Part shown: positions 49,094 through 58,900 of the stretch, piece by piece
Numbering within the stretch: position 1 is the first letter of the stretch
Layout of the letters: each line of letters opens with the position of its first letter
Source of the DNA: Myxococcales bacterium
GTDB lineage: Bacteria; Myxococcota_A; Polyangia; Polyangiales; Polyangiaceae
Direction: 5' to 3'
Length of the DNA stretch: 64,000 nt
NCBI GenBank assembly: GCA_016794345.1
Contig: JAEUKE010000204.1
Location: 62,001-126,000, forward strand
Notes under the pieces: model-generated
Told to the model about the DNA's origin: nothing
The model's input: only the letters and a program-made list of their open reading frames with translations
Database searches by the model: none
Program-made: the position numbers and the translations under genes

Positions 49094-50378
49094 CAAACGC
49101 ACGATCGCCGTCTCCTACCTGGCGCGGGTGGAGGGCGAGGGCTCGCTCCGCATCGAGCTCGAGGGCGACAAGGCAACCTCGGTGGAGCTCGGCATCTTCG
49201 AGCCGCCTCGCTTCTTCGAGGCGCTGCTCCGCGGCCGCTCGTTCCGCGAGGCGCCGGACATCACCTCGCGCATCTGCGGGATCTGCCCGGTCGCCTACCA
49301 GTTCAGCGCTTGCCACGCGATGGAGAGCGCGCTCGGCCTGTCGGTGACGGGCCAGCTGCGCGAGCTGCGCCGCCTGCTCTACACAGGCGAGTGGATCGAG
49401 AGCCACGCGCTGCACGTCTTCCTCCTGCACGCGCCGGACTTCCTCGGCTTTCCGGACGCGATCGCCATGGCGAAGGAGCACGGCGACTGGGTGAGCAAGG
49501 GGCTGCGGATCAAGAAGGCGGGCAACTCCATCGTCGAGGTGCTCGGAGGCCGCGAGATCCACCCGATCAACGTCCGGGTGGGCGGCTTCTACCGCGCCCC
49601 GTCGCGAGCGGAGCTGGACGCGCTCTTGCCGGAGCTCCGCGCCGTCGCCGGCCTCACGGCCGAGTGCCTCGAGTGGGCCGCGTCCTTCTCGTTCCCGGCG
49701 CTCGAGCGCGACTACGAGCTCGTCGCGCTCAGGCACCCGACGGAGTACCCCTTCTGCGAGGGCCGCGTCGCCTCGACCAAGGGCCTCGACATCGACGTCG
49801 CCGAGTTCGAAGACAATTTCGTGGAGGAGCACGTCGCCTACTCGAACGCGCTCCGAGCGCACATCCGCGGGCGCGGCAACTACCTCTGCGGTCCCCTCGC
49901 CCGCTTCGCGTTGAACGCCGATCGGCTCTCCGACCCCGTGCGGGAGCTCGCCGAAAAGGCCGGTCTGCGCGCGCCCTGCCACAACCCCTTCAAGAGCATC
50001 CTCGTGCGGCTCGTCGAGACGGCCCACGCGATCGAGGAGGCGATCCGGATCATCGAGGCATACCGGCAGCCGACCGCGGCGGCGATCGAGCCCACCCTTC
50101 GCGCCGCGCGCGGCTTCGGGGCGACGGAGGCGCCGCGTGGTCTGCTCTACCATCGCTACGATCTCGCCGCGGACGGCACGATCGAGTCTGCCCAGATCGT
50201 GCCGCCCACGTCGCAGAACCAGGCCTCCATCGAGGCCGACCTCCTCGATCTCGCGCCCGAGCTCGTGCGCTTGCCGCTCCCCGAGGCGACCCACCTAGCC
50301 GAGCAGGCGGTCCGCAACCACGACCCTTGCATCTCCTGTGCGACGCATTTCCTCACGCTGAAGATCGAGCGCGCGTGA
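49086..50378 (+). CDS. hydA: Group 3b [NiFe] hydrogenase alpha (large) subunit
   Basis: A 430-aa catalytic subunit. The NiFe ligands are in L1 SRICGICPVAYQFSACH (about residue 60) and L2 DPCISCATHF near the C-terminus. After the L2 His only ten residues remain (FLTLKIERA and preceding Phe), a peptide that a maturation endopeptidase would remove. N-terminal RVEGEGSLRIEL is also standard. The subunit catalyses reversible H2 oxidation coupled to NAD(P). The specific protease gene lies directly downstream, while hyp accessory genes are not in this window. Confidence 0.96.
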   Translation: MTDKRTIAVSYLARVEGEGSLRIELEGDKATSVELGIFEPPRFFEALLRGRSFREAPDITSRICGICPVAYQFSACHAMESALGLSVTGQLRELRRLLYTGEWIESHALHVFLLHAPDFLGFPDAIAMAKEHGDWVSKGLRIKKAGNSIVEVLGGREIHPINVRVGGFYRAPSRAELDALLPELRAVAGLTAECLEWAASFSFPALERDYELVALRHPTEYPFCEGRVASTKGLDIDVAEFEDNFVEEHVAYSNALRAHIRGRGNYLCGPLARFALNADRLSDPVRELAEKAGLRAPCHNPFKSILVRLVETAHAIEEAIRIIEAYRQPTAAAIEPTLRAARGFGATEAPRGLLYHRYDLAADGTIESAQIVPPTSQNQASIEADLLDLAPELVRLPLPEATHLAEQAVRNHDPCISCATHFLTLKIERA

Positions 50379-50842
50379 CGCGCCGGCGGATCATCGTCGG
50401 GCTCGGCCAGCGCGCCGCCGGGGACGACGGTGTGGGCCCCGCCGTGGTGGACGCGCTCCGCGCCGGGCCGTTGCCTGCAGGCGTGGAGGCCTTCTGCCTG
50501 ACGCAGCCGGTGGAGCTCGTGCCGCTGCTTCGCGAGGGCGCCACCCTGATCCTGGTCGACGCGCTCGTCGGCTCGCCAGCCGGCGCCGTGCTCGTCCTCG
50601 ATCCCGAGAACCTCTCCCCCGCACCGCAGGACCCGGCGTCGTCCCATGGCTTCGGCGTCGCCCAAGCCGTGGAGCTCGCGCGCGCGCTGTCGCCGGGAGA
50701 CTGTGGGCCCGTCCGCGTCGTCGCGATCACCATCCCCAGGCCCGAGCGCTACCGGATCGGCCTCTCGCCCGCCGTGGAGGCGGCGGTGCCGGAGGCGGCC
50801 ACGCGCGCGCTCGCCCTCCTCGCCGCGAGCGAGGAGGGCTGA
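50375..50842 (+). CDS. Hydrogenase maturation endopeptidase
   Basis: A 155-aa HycI/HybD-type protease that cleaves the C-terminal peptide of the large subunit after Ni insertion. Ni-binding acidic and His residues are visible in GDDGVGPAVVDAL (Asp about residue 18), LILVDALVGS and SSHGFGVAQAV. The usual Gly-x-Gly-Asn start is here GLGQ. GTG at 50375 overlaps the large-subunit stop. It is likely specific for the upstream hydA product. Confidence 0.9.
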   Translation: MTRRRIIVGLGQRAAGDDGVGPAVVDALRAGPLPAGVEAFCLTQPVELVPLLREGATLILVDALVGSPAGAVLVLDPENLSPAPQDPASSHGFGVAQAVELARALSPGDCGPVRVVAITIPRPERYRIGLSPAVEAAVPEAATRALALLAASEEG

Positions 50843-50866
50843 CAGAATCGTCCTCGTTCCAGCGCC

Positions 50867-50883
50867 GCGCGCTGGCAGCGCGC
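50867..50883. terminator. Hairpin between convergent genes
   Basis: GCGCGC (50867-50872) and GCGCGC (50878-50883) with loop TGGCA lie directly before the stop of the leftward metalloprotease. There is no T-run, so the terminator role rests on position only. Confidence 0.35.
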
Positions 50884-53100
50884 TCAGCGCGTCCGGCGCC
50901 GCCGAACGAGCGCGGCGAGCCCGAGCAGGGCCAGCGCCACGGCGGAGCGGCTCTCGCCCTCCGTCCCGGCGGCGCGGCAGTCGCAGCCGTCGTCGACGTC
51001 GTCGTCGACCATGCCGTCGCCGCCGCCCGAGCCTCCGGCGCCGGTCGTGCTGGTCGTCGTTCCGCCACCGGAGGTCGACGACGAGCTCGAGGTGGTCGTG
51101 GTGACCGGATCGCTCGAGGTCGTGACGCTCAAGGCGAGCGACGGGCAGCCCCGGTTCATGATCAGGAAGAAGTACTCGGCGCTCGGGTCGAATGCCGCGC
51201 CGTCGATGACGAGCTCGCCGGAGGCGGCGTCGACGTCCGCCTGCAGGTCGAAGTCCACCGGCGTGGGCAGGCTGAAGCCACCGCCGCCGCTGAGCCCGAC
51301 GTGCTGGCCCTTGCGCGCGTAGATCGAGAACTGCGGCGCGCCGCTGCCCATCGTCGGCGTCGCGTCGACCTGGAACCGCAGCACGGAGGAGGAGGCGTCG
51401 GGCTGATGGGAGAAGTGGAACAGGCCCTGGAACTGGAAGTCCTGGGACTGGAGGGCCGCGCAGCTCGCGCCGAAGAGCTGACCCAGGAGGTCGAGGCCGA
51501 GGACGTTGATCGTCTTGCTCTCGCCTGCGTCGAGCGGGATGACGTGGTCACATTCGTCGAGGCCGCGCTCGGCGACCAGCTCCTGGATCTGGCTGACCTG
51601 CATCGCGTTCAGCTGACCGTCGGTCTCGAGCTCCTGCGCCGTCGTGATCAGGCCTCGACCGAGATCGCCGAAGCTCGCGCCGCCCGTGGGCAGCGTGCTG
51701 ACGGCACCCCACACCACCTGATCGCCGAGCTGCTTGCCGAGCAGCTCGCGCACGCTCCAGGCGAGGCTCCCGGCGATCTCGCCGTCCTCGTGGACCTCCC
51801 CCATGATGTCCTCGGGGCACTTCTTGCTGGTGTCGGTCAGGTCGCGGAGCCCGCCGAGGGACTGCAGCGACGCCTCCCCGAGCTCGGCGTCGTCGTTGTC
51901 GCTGCAAGCGAGGTAGTCGGCGATCCCTTCGTCGATGCTGCCCGAGTGCGGCGAGAGGCCGTATTCGTTGAAGAAGAGCTGGCTCATGTTGTAGCCGATG
52001 GCGTTGTCCGTCAGGTAGTGGCCGAACTCGTGCTTGAAGACGTCGGAGTCGTAGGCGAAGTCGTTCTGGCTGCCCTGCCCGATGGCGATCAGGTTCGGCG
52101 CAGCGAAGGTGCCGTCTTGCCCCATCGGAGAGAAGAAGGCGTTGTCGAGCGGCTGGCCGTCCTCGAGCGCGTTGGCAACGGCCGTGAGCTTCCAGCTCGG
52201 CTGGTCGATGCTCACGCCGAGGTGCGATGCGAACGTCTTCATGCTGGTGATGTGGTGGTAGAGGTTCACCTGCGCGAAGGCGTCGGTCGGGTCGGTCGCC
52301 AGCGCCGGCGGGTCGTAGAGGAAGTCTTGGCCCGAGCTCGGCACCAGCGTCTGCTCGAGCTCGAAGCCACCCTGCGACGTTCCGCCGGCGTAGTTCGTCA
52401 CCGTGAGCAGCCCGCCCCAGCCATTCAGGTGGATCGGGTCGGACGCCACGTCGAGCTCGATCAGCTCCACGTCCGCCGGCGTGGGCGTCTCGAGCGAGTT
52501 CATCGTGTACACGCGGCCGAGCGCGTGCACCGCGAGGGATCGCTGCGCGAAGAGCTCGCCGGTATGGGCGTCGACCCAATACCGGCTGCCGCCTGGAGCG
52601 TCGCGGACGTCGAGCTGCCAGAGCAACGCCCCGGCGCCCAGCGGCGAGACCACCAGCGAAGCCCGCTCGGCCACCATGGGCGAGCCGAAGATGGCCCCGA
52701 GAGCAGCAGCGGCGTCCGAAGCCGAGAGCGTCGGCACCGTCGAGACGGTCAGGTCGCGCGCGACGGAGAGGACGAGACCGCTCACGTCGCCGGAGCGCCC
52801 GACCCGCACGACCGCGCCTTTGCCGAGCACGGGGACGCCGTCCACCGACTGCTGCAGACGGACGATGGAGCGTCCGTCCGCGGTCGAGATCTCTTTGTCC
52901 TCCAACCACTCGATCGCGACGGCGTCGAGCTCGGCGGCGCGCTCGTCGAGGTAGGCGCGAGCCTTCGCGCGCGCCCCGATCTCGGCGCGGACGCGCGCGC
53001 TCGGGGAGCCGGCGAGCCACTCGGGCTCGGCCGCGGTCGCGGTCACGGGGGCAAGGGCGGCGACGAGGACAAACGCTGCTGTGAGGGCGCGGCTTCGCAT
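50884..53100 (-). CDS. Secreted zinc metalloprotease (M36/M4-like) with MYXO-CTERM-like tail
   Basis: A 738-aa secreted protease with signal peptide MRSRALTAAFVLVAALAPVT. Residues about 30-190 look like an FTP/PepSY propeptide (VRLQQSVDGVPVLGKGAVVR; YWVDAHTGEL). The zinc motif HEFGHYLTD lies near residue 357, with the downstream third-ligand segment SIDEGIADYLAC. A beta-rich C-terminal domain and Ser/Thr/Gly-rich linker follow. The end, GCDCRAAG then ALALLGLAALVRRRRTR, has the Cys, helix and Arg cluster of a MYXO-CTERM sorting signal. It is probably surface anchored, acting on proteins outside the cell. It is a single-gene unit. Confidence 0.88.
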   Translation of the reverse strand: MRSRALTAAFVLVAALAPVTATAAEPEWLAGSPSARVRAEIGARAKARAYLDERAAELDAVAIEWLEDKEISTADGRSIVRLQQSVDGVPVLGKGAVVRVGRSGDVSGLVLSVARDLTVSTVPTLSASDAAAALGAIFGSPMVAERASLVVSPLGAGALLWQLDVRDAPGGSRYWVDAHTGELFAQRSLAVHALGRVYTMNSLETPTPADVELIELDVASDPIHLNGWGGLLTVTNYAGGTSQGGFELEQTLVPSSGQDFLYDPPALATDPTDAFAQVNLYHHITSMKTFASHLGVSIDQPSWKLTAVANALEDGQPLDNAFFSPMGQDGTFAAPNLIAIGQGSQNDFAYDSDVFKHEFGHYLTDNAIGYNMSQLFFNEYGLSPHSGSIDEGIADYLACSDNDDAELGEASLQSLGGLRDLTDTSKKCPEDIMGEVHEDGEIAGSLAWSVRELLGKQLGDQVVWGAVSTLPTGGASFGDLGRGLITTAQELETDGQLNAMQVSQIQELVAERGLDECDHVIPLDAGESKTINVLGLDLLGQLFGASCAALQSQDFQFQGLFHFSHQPDASSSVLRFQVDATPTMGSGAPQFSIYARKGQHVGLSGGGGFSLPTPVDFDLQADVDAASGELVIDGAAFDPSAEYFFLIMNRGCPSLALSVTTSSDPVTTTTSSSSSTSGGGTTTSTTGAGGSGGGDGMVDDDVDDGCDCRAAGTEGESRSAVALALLGLAALVRRRRTR

Positions 53101-53234
53101 GAGGGACCTCGATCGGGTGAGGGAGGACGAGCGCGCGCAGCTTACCGGCGGACGGCCGAGCGACCGTCAACGAAGTAACGATCGGGGACCCTCCGGCGGG
53201 CGGATTTGAGGAGCCTTGAGGTGGGCCGAGCGCG

Positions 53235-53969
53235 TCAGAAGCCGACGCGGCGCATGACGAATCGCGGCAAGGCGCGGATCGTCGCCATGATGGGCCCCCA
53301 AGCGGCCGGCGCGTAAACGACCGGTTTTCCCTTGTCGATCGCAGCGAGCACACGCTCCGCCACGTCCTCCGGCTCGCCAGCAAAAGGCGGCGCCTTGAGG
53401 CCGGCGGTCATACCGGTCTTCACGAAGCCTGGCTTGACCGTGACCACCCGGAGGCCGGTCGCCCGGTACTTGTGATCCAGCCCCTCGAGGTAGTGCGTCA
53501 GCCCGGCCTTCGCGGCGCCGTAGAGGACGACCGGCTTCCGGCCGCGCTCCCCGGCCACCGAGGAGAAGACGCAGAGCGTCCCGCCGCCGCGGGCAAGCAA
53601 GCGCCGCCGCGCCTCCTCGCAGAAGAGCACCGTGCCTGTGAAGTCCACGTGAAGGACGCGCTCCGCGAGCGCCGCGTCTTGCTCGAGAGCGTCCTGCGTC
53701 GCGAAGAGACCGCCGGTCACCACGACCACGTCGAGCCCGCCGAGGGCAGCCTCCGCTTCGGCGAGGGCAGGCGCGAAGGTCTCGGCGCGCGCGAGGTCGC
53801 AGGCCGCGAAGCCGGCCGGGGCTGCACCATCCACCCCGAGATCCGCGGCGCTCTTCTTCAGATCATCCGCGTCGCGGCCGAGGAGGAAGAGCACGTCGCC
53901 GCGCGCGGCCATCTTGCGGGCCAGGGCCCGGCCCATTCCCTTTGTTGCGCCAACGAAAGCGACCTTCAC
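53235..53969 (-). CDS. Short-chain dehydrogenase, possible DprE2-like 2-ketose reductase
   Basis: A 244-aa NAD(P)-dependent SDR from GTG 53969, preceded by AGGGAGA. The cofactor loop reads VAFVGATKGMGRALARKMAA. The catalytic Ser (FSSVAGERG) and Tyr-x-x-x-Lys (YGAAKAGLTHYL) are in place. The sequence resembles SDRs that work with DprE1-type oxidases to epimerise decaprenylphosphoryl ribose, and a DprE1-like gene lies 500 bases upstream on the same strand. A small opposite-strand gene separates them. Other SDR roles are possible. Confidence 0.75.
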   Translation of the reverse strand: MKVAFVGATKGMGRALARKMAARGDVLFLLGRDADDLKKSAADLGVDGAAPAGFAACDLARAETFAPALAEAEAALGGLDVVVVTGGLFATQDALEQDAALAERVLHVDFTGTVLFCEEARRRLLARGGGTLCVFSSVAGERGRKPVVLYGAAKAGLTHYLEGLDHKYRATGLRVVTVKPGFVKTGMTAGLKAPPFAGEPEDVAERVLAAIDKGKPVVYAPAAWGPIMATIRALPRFVMRRVGF

Positions 53970-54142
53970 GTCGTCTCCCTTACTCCGTGTCGTGGCTCGG
54001 AAAAAGCGCGGCGTCGCACTCTCTTCGCGCCGCCCGCGCACCAGATGCGCGCCCCGAGCCCGCGCGGCGGCGCGCCGCCAATTTTTGCGTGGCCCTGCCC
54101 TTGCAGTGCTGCCGGACGCGCATCGCTGCGCCGGAGGGAACC

Positions 54143-54442
54143 ATGAACAAGACACTCATCCGCTCCTACGCTGTCGGCTCGGAGGGCGATCTGAACGTCG
54201 TCGGCTATGGGCCCGACGGCAAGCGAACCGACATCTCGAAGCTCTACGAGGACATCCCGCGCAACCGACACATGATGCGCCCCGACGCGTACCTCGACGT
54301 CTTCCGCTACGAAGACGGCGATCTCACCTGGTCCGGAACGCCGAACGGCCACGAGGCCGCCAACGCGGTCACGTGGAAGGTGCTGCTCGACGCGTTCGTC
54401 CAGGATCTCACCGCCGGCGAAGGAACGCCGCGCGCCTTCTGA
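54143..54442 (+). CDS. Small protein of unknown function
   Basis: A 99-aa acidic protein starting MNKTLIRSYAVGSEGDLNVV, with a strong ribosome-binding site (GGAGGGAA) seven bases upstream of the ATG. It has no signal peptide and no helix of membrane length. It contains ELYEDIP-like and MMRPDAYLDVFRYEDGD segments. I do not recognise the family. The good start signal and clean composition make it a real gene. It ends at a strong hairpin facing the DprE1-like gene. Confidence 0.6.
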   Translation: MNKTLIRSYAVGSEGDLNVVGYGPDGKRTDISKLYEDIPRNRHMMRPDAYLDVFRYEDGDLTWSGTPNGHEAANAVTWKVLLDAFVQDLTAGEGTPRAF

Positions 54443-54452
54443 GATCGACTGA

Positions 54453-54478
54453 CCGAGCGGGGTGAAGGCCCCGCTCGG
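54453..54478. terminator. Bidirectional hairpin terminator
   Basis: A perfect 10-bp stem, CCGAGCGGGG and CCCCGCTCGG, with loop TGAAGG, fills the 52-base gap between two convergent genes. It has no T-run but is among the most stable hairpins in the window and lies exactly where a shared terminator is expected. Confidence 0.6.
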
Positions 54479-54494
54479 CGCGCGGCCCGAGAGC

Positions 54495-55817
54495 TCAGGC
54501 CGGGTCACCGAAGAGCCGCACGGACTGCGCGCTGCGGATGCGGCGCTTCGGGTCCCACTTGTCGCGCGCGGCCAGGAACGCTGGAAGGCGACGCTTCTCC
54601 ATCTCGCGGAAGTGCTCGGGCCTGGTGAACGAGTCCTTCGCGAGGTAGATGCGGCCGCCCTCTTCGATGACCTTCTCGTTCAAGGCGTCGACGAGAGCCT
54701 GCGTGTCGTCGCGGACGGCGATGTCGAGGGCGATGCTCGTCCCCTTCATCGGGAACGAGAGGAGGCCTCGGTTCTCCGGCCCGCAGTCCTTGATGACGCA
54801 GAGGAAAGACGCACCGCCGCGCCGCGTGAGGATGTCGAGGACTCGCCGCGCGGCCCCGCGCCCCGCCGACTCGGGGAGCACACACTGGTACTGCGTGAAG
54901 CCGCGCGGACCGTACATGCGGTTCCACTCGCGGATCATGTCGAGCGGATAGAAGAACGTCTGCCAGTGCACGATCCCGCGCATCTCGCGGGGCAGGTGCT
55001 TCCAGTAGAACGCGAAGTTGAAGGCGCTGATCGAGAAGCGATTGAGCACGAAGCTCGGCAGCTCGAAGGGCATCGTGATGCGCGGGAGCGGCTTCGGGTA
55101 GCGCTTGGGCGCGCGCTCGGGATCGGCCCAGTTGCCCGCCATGAGGATGCCGCGGCCCATGTTCTTTCCGCGTGAGAGGCAGTCGATCCAGCCCATCGTC
55201 ATGGGGAACTTCGACGCGGCGTCTTTCAGCGAGTCGATGTACGTGTCGATGTCGTCGACGCGCTTCGTCTCCTGCCAGATCCAGGGCGAGCGCACGGCCT
55301 GCATGCGGATGTCGACCTCCAGGATGTGACCGGTGAGGCCCATGCCGCCGACCGTCGCCCAGAACAGATCTTCGTTCTCTCCGTCGGGCTCGGCGACGAC
55401 GACGCGGCCGTCCGCAAGCCGCATCTTCAAGCGCGTGACGTGCTCGCCGAAGCAGCCGTCGACGTGATGGCTCTTGCCGTGGACGTCCGCCGCGACTGCG
55501 CCGCCCATCGTGACGAACTGCGTGCCGGGCGTCACCGGGACGAAGTAGCCGCGCGGCAAGAGGCGCAGGTTCAGCTGCTCGATCGAGACGCCCGCCTCGG
55601 CCCGCAGGATGCCGCTCGACTCGTCGAAGCCGAGGATGCGGTCGGCCAGAACGGTGGTCGCGACCTCGGGGTGGCCGACCGGAGGCAAGGCGCTGTCCCC
55701 GTACGAGCGGCCCAGGCCGCGGCAGAGCACGGCTCCGTCCGTCAGGCGCTCGAGATCCTCGGAGAGCTTCTGTGTGCCGGGTGCCGGAATCCGGCCCCAG
55801 CCGGAGAGGGTTTCCAT
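54495..55817 (-). CDS. FAD-linked oxidoreductase, DprE1-like
   Basis: A 440-aa FAD oxidase of the vanillyl-alcohol-oxidase fold from ATG 55817. The FAD-binding segment reads CRGLGRSYGDSALPP (about residue 32). The segment TPGTQFVTMGGAVAADVHGK followed by SHHVDGCFG (about 95-125) closely follows DprE1, the decaprenylphosphoryl-ribose 2'-oxidase. The C-terminal half (WIWQETKRVDD, HWQTFFYPLDMIREWNRMYG) continues in family fashion to the end. DprE1 partners with an SDR, and one lies nearby. In this organism the product might be an arabinose donor or another 2-epimerised sugar lipid. D-arabinono-lactone oxidase is the alternative. Confidence 0.8.
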   Translation of the reverse strand: METLSGWGRIPAPGTQKLSEDLERLTDGAVLCRGLGRSYGDSALPPVGHPEVATTVLADRILGFDESSGILRAEAGVSIEQLNLRLLPRGYFVPVTPGTQFVTMGGAVAADVHGKSHHVDGCFGEHVTRLKMRLADGRVVVAEPDGENEDLFWATVGGMGLTGHILEVDIRMQAVRSPWIWQETKRVDDIDTYIDSLKDAASKFPMTMGWIDCLSRGKNMGRGILMAGNWADPERAPKRYPKPLPRITMPFELPSFVLNRFSISAFNFAFYWKHLPREMRGIVHWQTFFYPLDMIREWNRMYGPRGFTQYQCVLPESAGRGAARRVLDILTRRGGASFLCVIKDCGPENRGLLSFPMKGTSIALDIAVRDDTQALVDALNEKVIEEGGRIYLAKDSFTRPEHFREMEKRRLPAFLAARDKWDPKRRIRSAQSVRLFGDPA

Positions 55818-55943
55818 GGGCGATCGACAGGGGAACCTGGGCCAGGAGCGGGCTCGGGTCAAGGAAACGCGCGTGGAGACTCGGAGGAGGCACGAGGGAG
55901 GTTTTCCCCATGACGTGGATCGGTTCGTGCGAGCCTTCGCGGC

Positions 55944-58900
55944 ATGGCCCAGCCGAACCGCCTCGCCGACGAGACGAGCCCGTATCTGCTCCAGCACGCC
56001 CAGAACCCCGTCGCGTGGTTCCCGTGGGGCAAAGAGGCGCTCGACAAGGCGCAGGCGGAGGGCAAGCCGATCTTCCTGAGCATCGGCTACGCGGCCTGCC
56101 ACTGGTGCCACGTGATGGAGCGGGAGAGCTTCGAGGACGAGGAAGTGGCGCGCGTACTCAATGACAACTTCGTCAGTATCAAGGTCGACCGCGAGGAGCG
56201 GCCGGACATCGACGCGCTCTACATGACAGCGACGGTGGCCATGAGCGGCAGCGGCGGCTGGCCCATGAGCGTGTTCCTCACGCCGGAGCAGAAGCCGTTT
56301 TTCGCCGGGACCTACTTCCCCAAGTCCTCGCGGTACGGGCGCCCCGGCTTCCTCCAGCTCCTGCAGAAGATCGCCGAGGTCTGGCGGAAGGACCCCGAGT
56401 CCCTCGCGCTCCAGGCCGAGGAGCTCGTGGGCGCGGTCCGCAACGAAGCCGCGAAGGAGTCCCCCCGCGGCGTGGAGATGGAGGCCGAAGAACGCGCCAT
56501 CGGGCAGCTCGCGCGCTCGTTCGACCCGGAGTGGGGCGGGTTCGGGCAGGCGCCGAAGTTCCCCTCCCCCGCCGCGCTCTCCCTGCTCCTCAGGCACCAC
56601 GCGCGGACCGGCGACCAGACCTCGCTCACGATGGTCGAGACGACCCTCGACCGCATGGCGCGCGGCGGCATGTACGACCACGTCGGCGGCGGCTTCGCCC
56701 GCTACTCCACGGACGAGAGGTGGCACGTCCCCCACTTCGAGAAGATGCTCTACGACAACGCGCAGCTCGCGCGCGTCTACGTGGAGGCGTGGCAGCTCAC
56801 CGGAGAGGAGCGGCACCGCGCCGTCGCCGCCGAGACGCTCGACTATGTCATCCGCGAGATGCAGGGCCCACACGGCGGCTACTTCAGCGCGACGGACGCG
56901 GACAGCGAGGGCGTGGAGGGCAAGTTCTTCGTCTGGTCGCGCGCGGAGATCGACGCCCTCCTCGGCGAGGACGCGGCGGCCTTCGCAGCCCTCTTCGACG
57001 TCACGGCCGAGGGCAACTGGGAGCACACGAACGTGCTCTGGCAGCCGCGGCCGCCGGTGGAGGTCGCACGGGAGCTCGGCAAGTCGACCGCCGATCTCGA
57101 CGCGCTCGTCGCTCGAGCCAAGCGTGTCCTCTGCGACGCGCGCCAGAAGCGCGTGCCACCGCTCTGCGACGACAAGGTGCTCGCGTCGTGGAACGGGCTG
57201 ATGATCGGGACCATGGCCTTCGCCGGTCGCGCCCTCGGCGAGCGCCGCTACGTCGAGAGCGCCACCCGGGCGGCGCGCCTGGTGCTCGAGAGGCTCACCC
57301 GCCCCGACGGCGGGCTCTACCGGACCTTCCGCGCGGACAAGGCGCACATCGACGGCTTTTTGGAGGACTACGCCTTCCTGGCCGACGCCCTCGTCGATCT
57401 GTTCGAGGCGACGGGGGAGCGCGTCCACCTCTCCGACTCGCTCCGCCTGGCCGAGCGGCTCGTGCTCGACTTCTCGGGCGACGACGACGAAGGCTTCTTC
57501 ACGACCGCGCGCACGGGAGAGTCGCTCGTCGTCCGCATGCGCGAAGGACAGGACGGCGCGACGCCGAGCGCGAACGCCGTGGCCGCGCGCGCGCTCGTCC
57601 GCCTCGCCGCGCACACCGAGCGCACGGATCTCCGTGAAGCAGCCGAGCGCGCGATCCGGGCGCACGGGCGCGGCATCGCGAGGCAGCCACGCGCGTTCCT
57701 GGTCTCGCTCGAGGTCGTGAGCCGCACCGTCTCGCCACCCGTCGAGGTCGCGTTGGTCGGCCGGGGAAAGGACGCTTCCTTCGCCGCCCTCGAAGCCGCC
57801 CTCGGTCGGCGCTTCGTCCCGTGGCTCGTGCTCGCGAAGCTCGATCCGGACGAGGCCGAGCGGTCGCTGCCCCACCCCCTCCTCGCGGGGAAGGGCCTCG
57901 TGAACGATGCGGCGGCGGCCTACGTGTGCCGCGACTACGCCTGCTCGCTTCCGGTCACGTCCGCCGCCGATCTCGAGCGCGAGCTCGACCTGGCCCTCAC
58001 GCGGACGGGCGCCGAGCGCGGCGCCGGCCTCGCCGTGTCCGCGGCGGCCGGGTACGCCACCGCCGAAGGAGCCGCGGGGCTGCTCTCGAGGCTCGGCGTC
58101 GGAGACGAGCTGCGGGCCTCGCTCGACGGGGTGCCGGTCCACCGCGCCGGCGTCCACGTGAAGAGCTACCGCGAGGCCGAAGCCACCGCGCTCACGCTCG
58201 CGGCCGTGAGCCGCGGGCGCAACCTCCTCGCGTTCGACCCCGAGCGCGCCGACGCGATCGGGGACGCGATCGGCAGGCTCGGAGAGAACGACGTCCACCG
58301 AGCCGCGCTCTACCTCGTGCTCATCCTCGGCGAGGGGATGGACGCGAGCGCCCGCAGCGTGGCGTCGGCCCTGGCGCGTGCGCGGATCGCCGCCGCGGAT
58401 CTGGTCCTCGTGCACGCGACGGGCGCCTCCGTCGAGGGCTCGCTGTCGGCCGCGCGAGAGCTCGCCGCCGCCGGGCTCGCGAGACACGCGGGGCTCGTCT
58501 TGGACGCGCCGCTCGAGCCGACCGCTCTCACGGCATGGCCCCGGGCCGAGGGCGCCGTGAGGTTCGTGGCCGCGCCGCTGAACCTGCTCGAGGGTGACGC
58601 CGCGTCGGCCTCCGCCCTCGCCGAGCGGGGGTGGACCTTCCTGGCCAGCCGGCCCCTCGACGCCCGCGCAGGTGACAGAACCGTCAGCTTCGTGGATCCG
58701 TCGAGCCTGGTCGAGCCGCCGCCCGGCGCGCCCCTCGCCGCCGCGCTCGCGGAGCTCGCGAGGCTCGAGGACGAATACCGCAAGACCATCGCCGTGCACC
58801 TGCGCGCCGAGGGCGCCGAGATCGATCCGAGCGAGCTCTTGACGTGGTCGAAGGAGCTCGCCCGGGCCGAGGCCGCGCTCGACGATCTGGCCGAGGTCGA

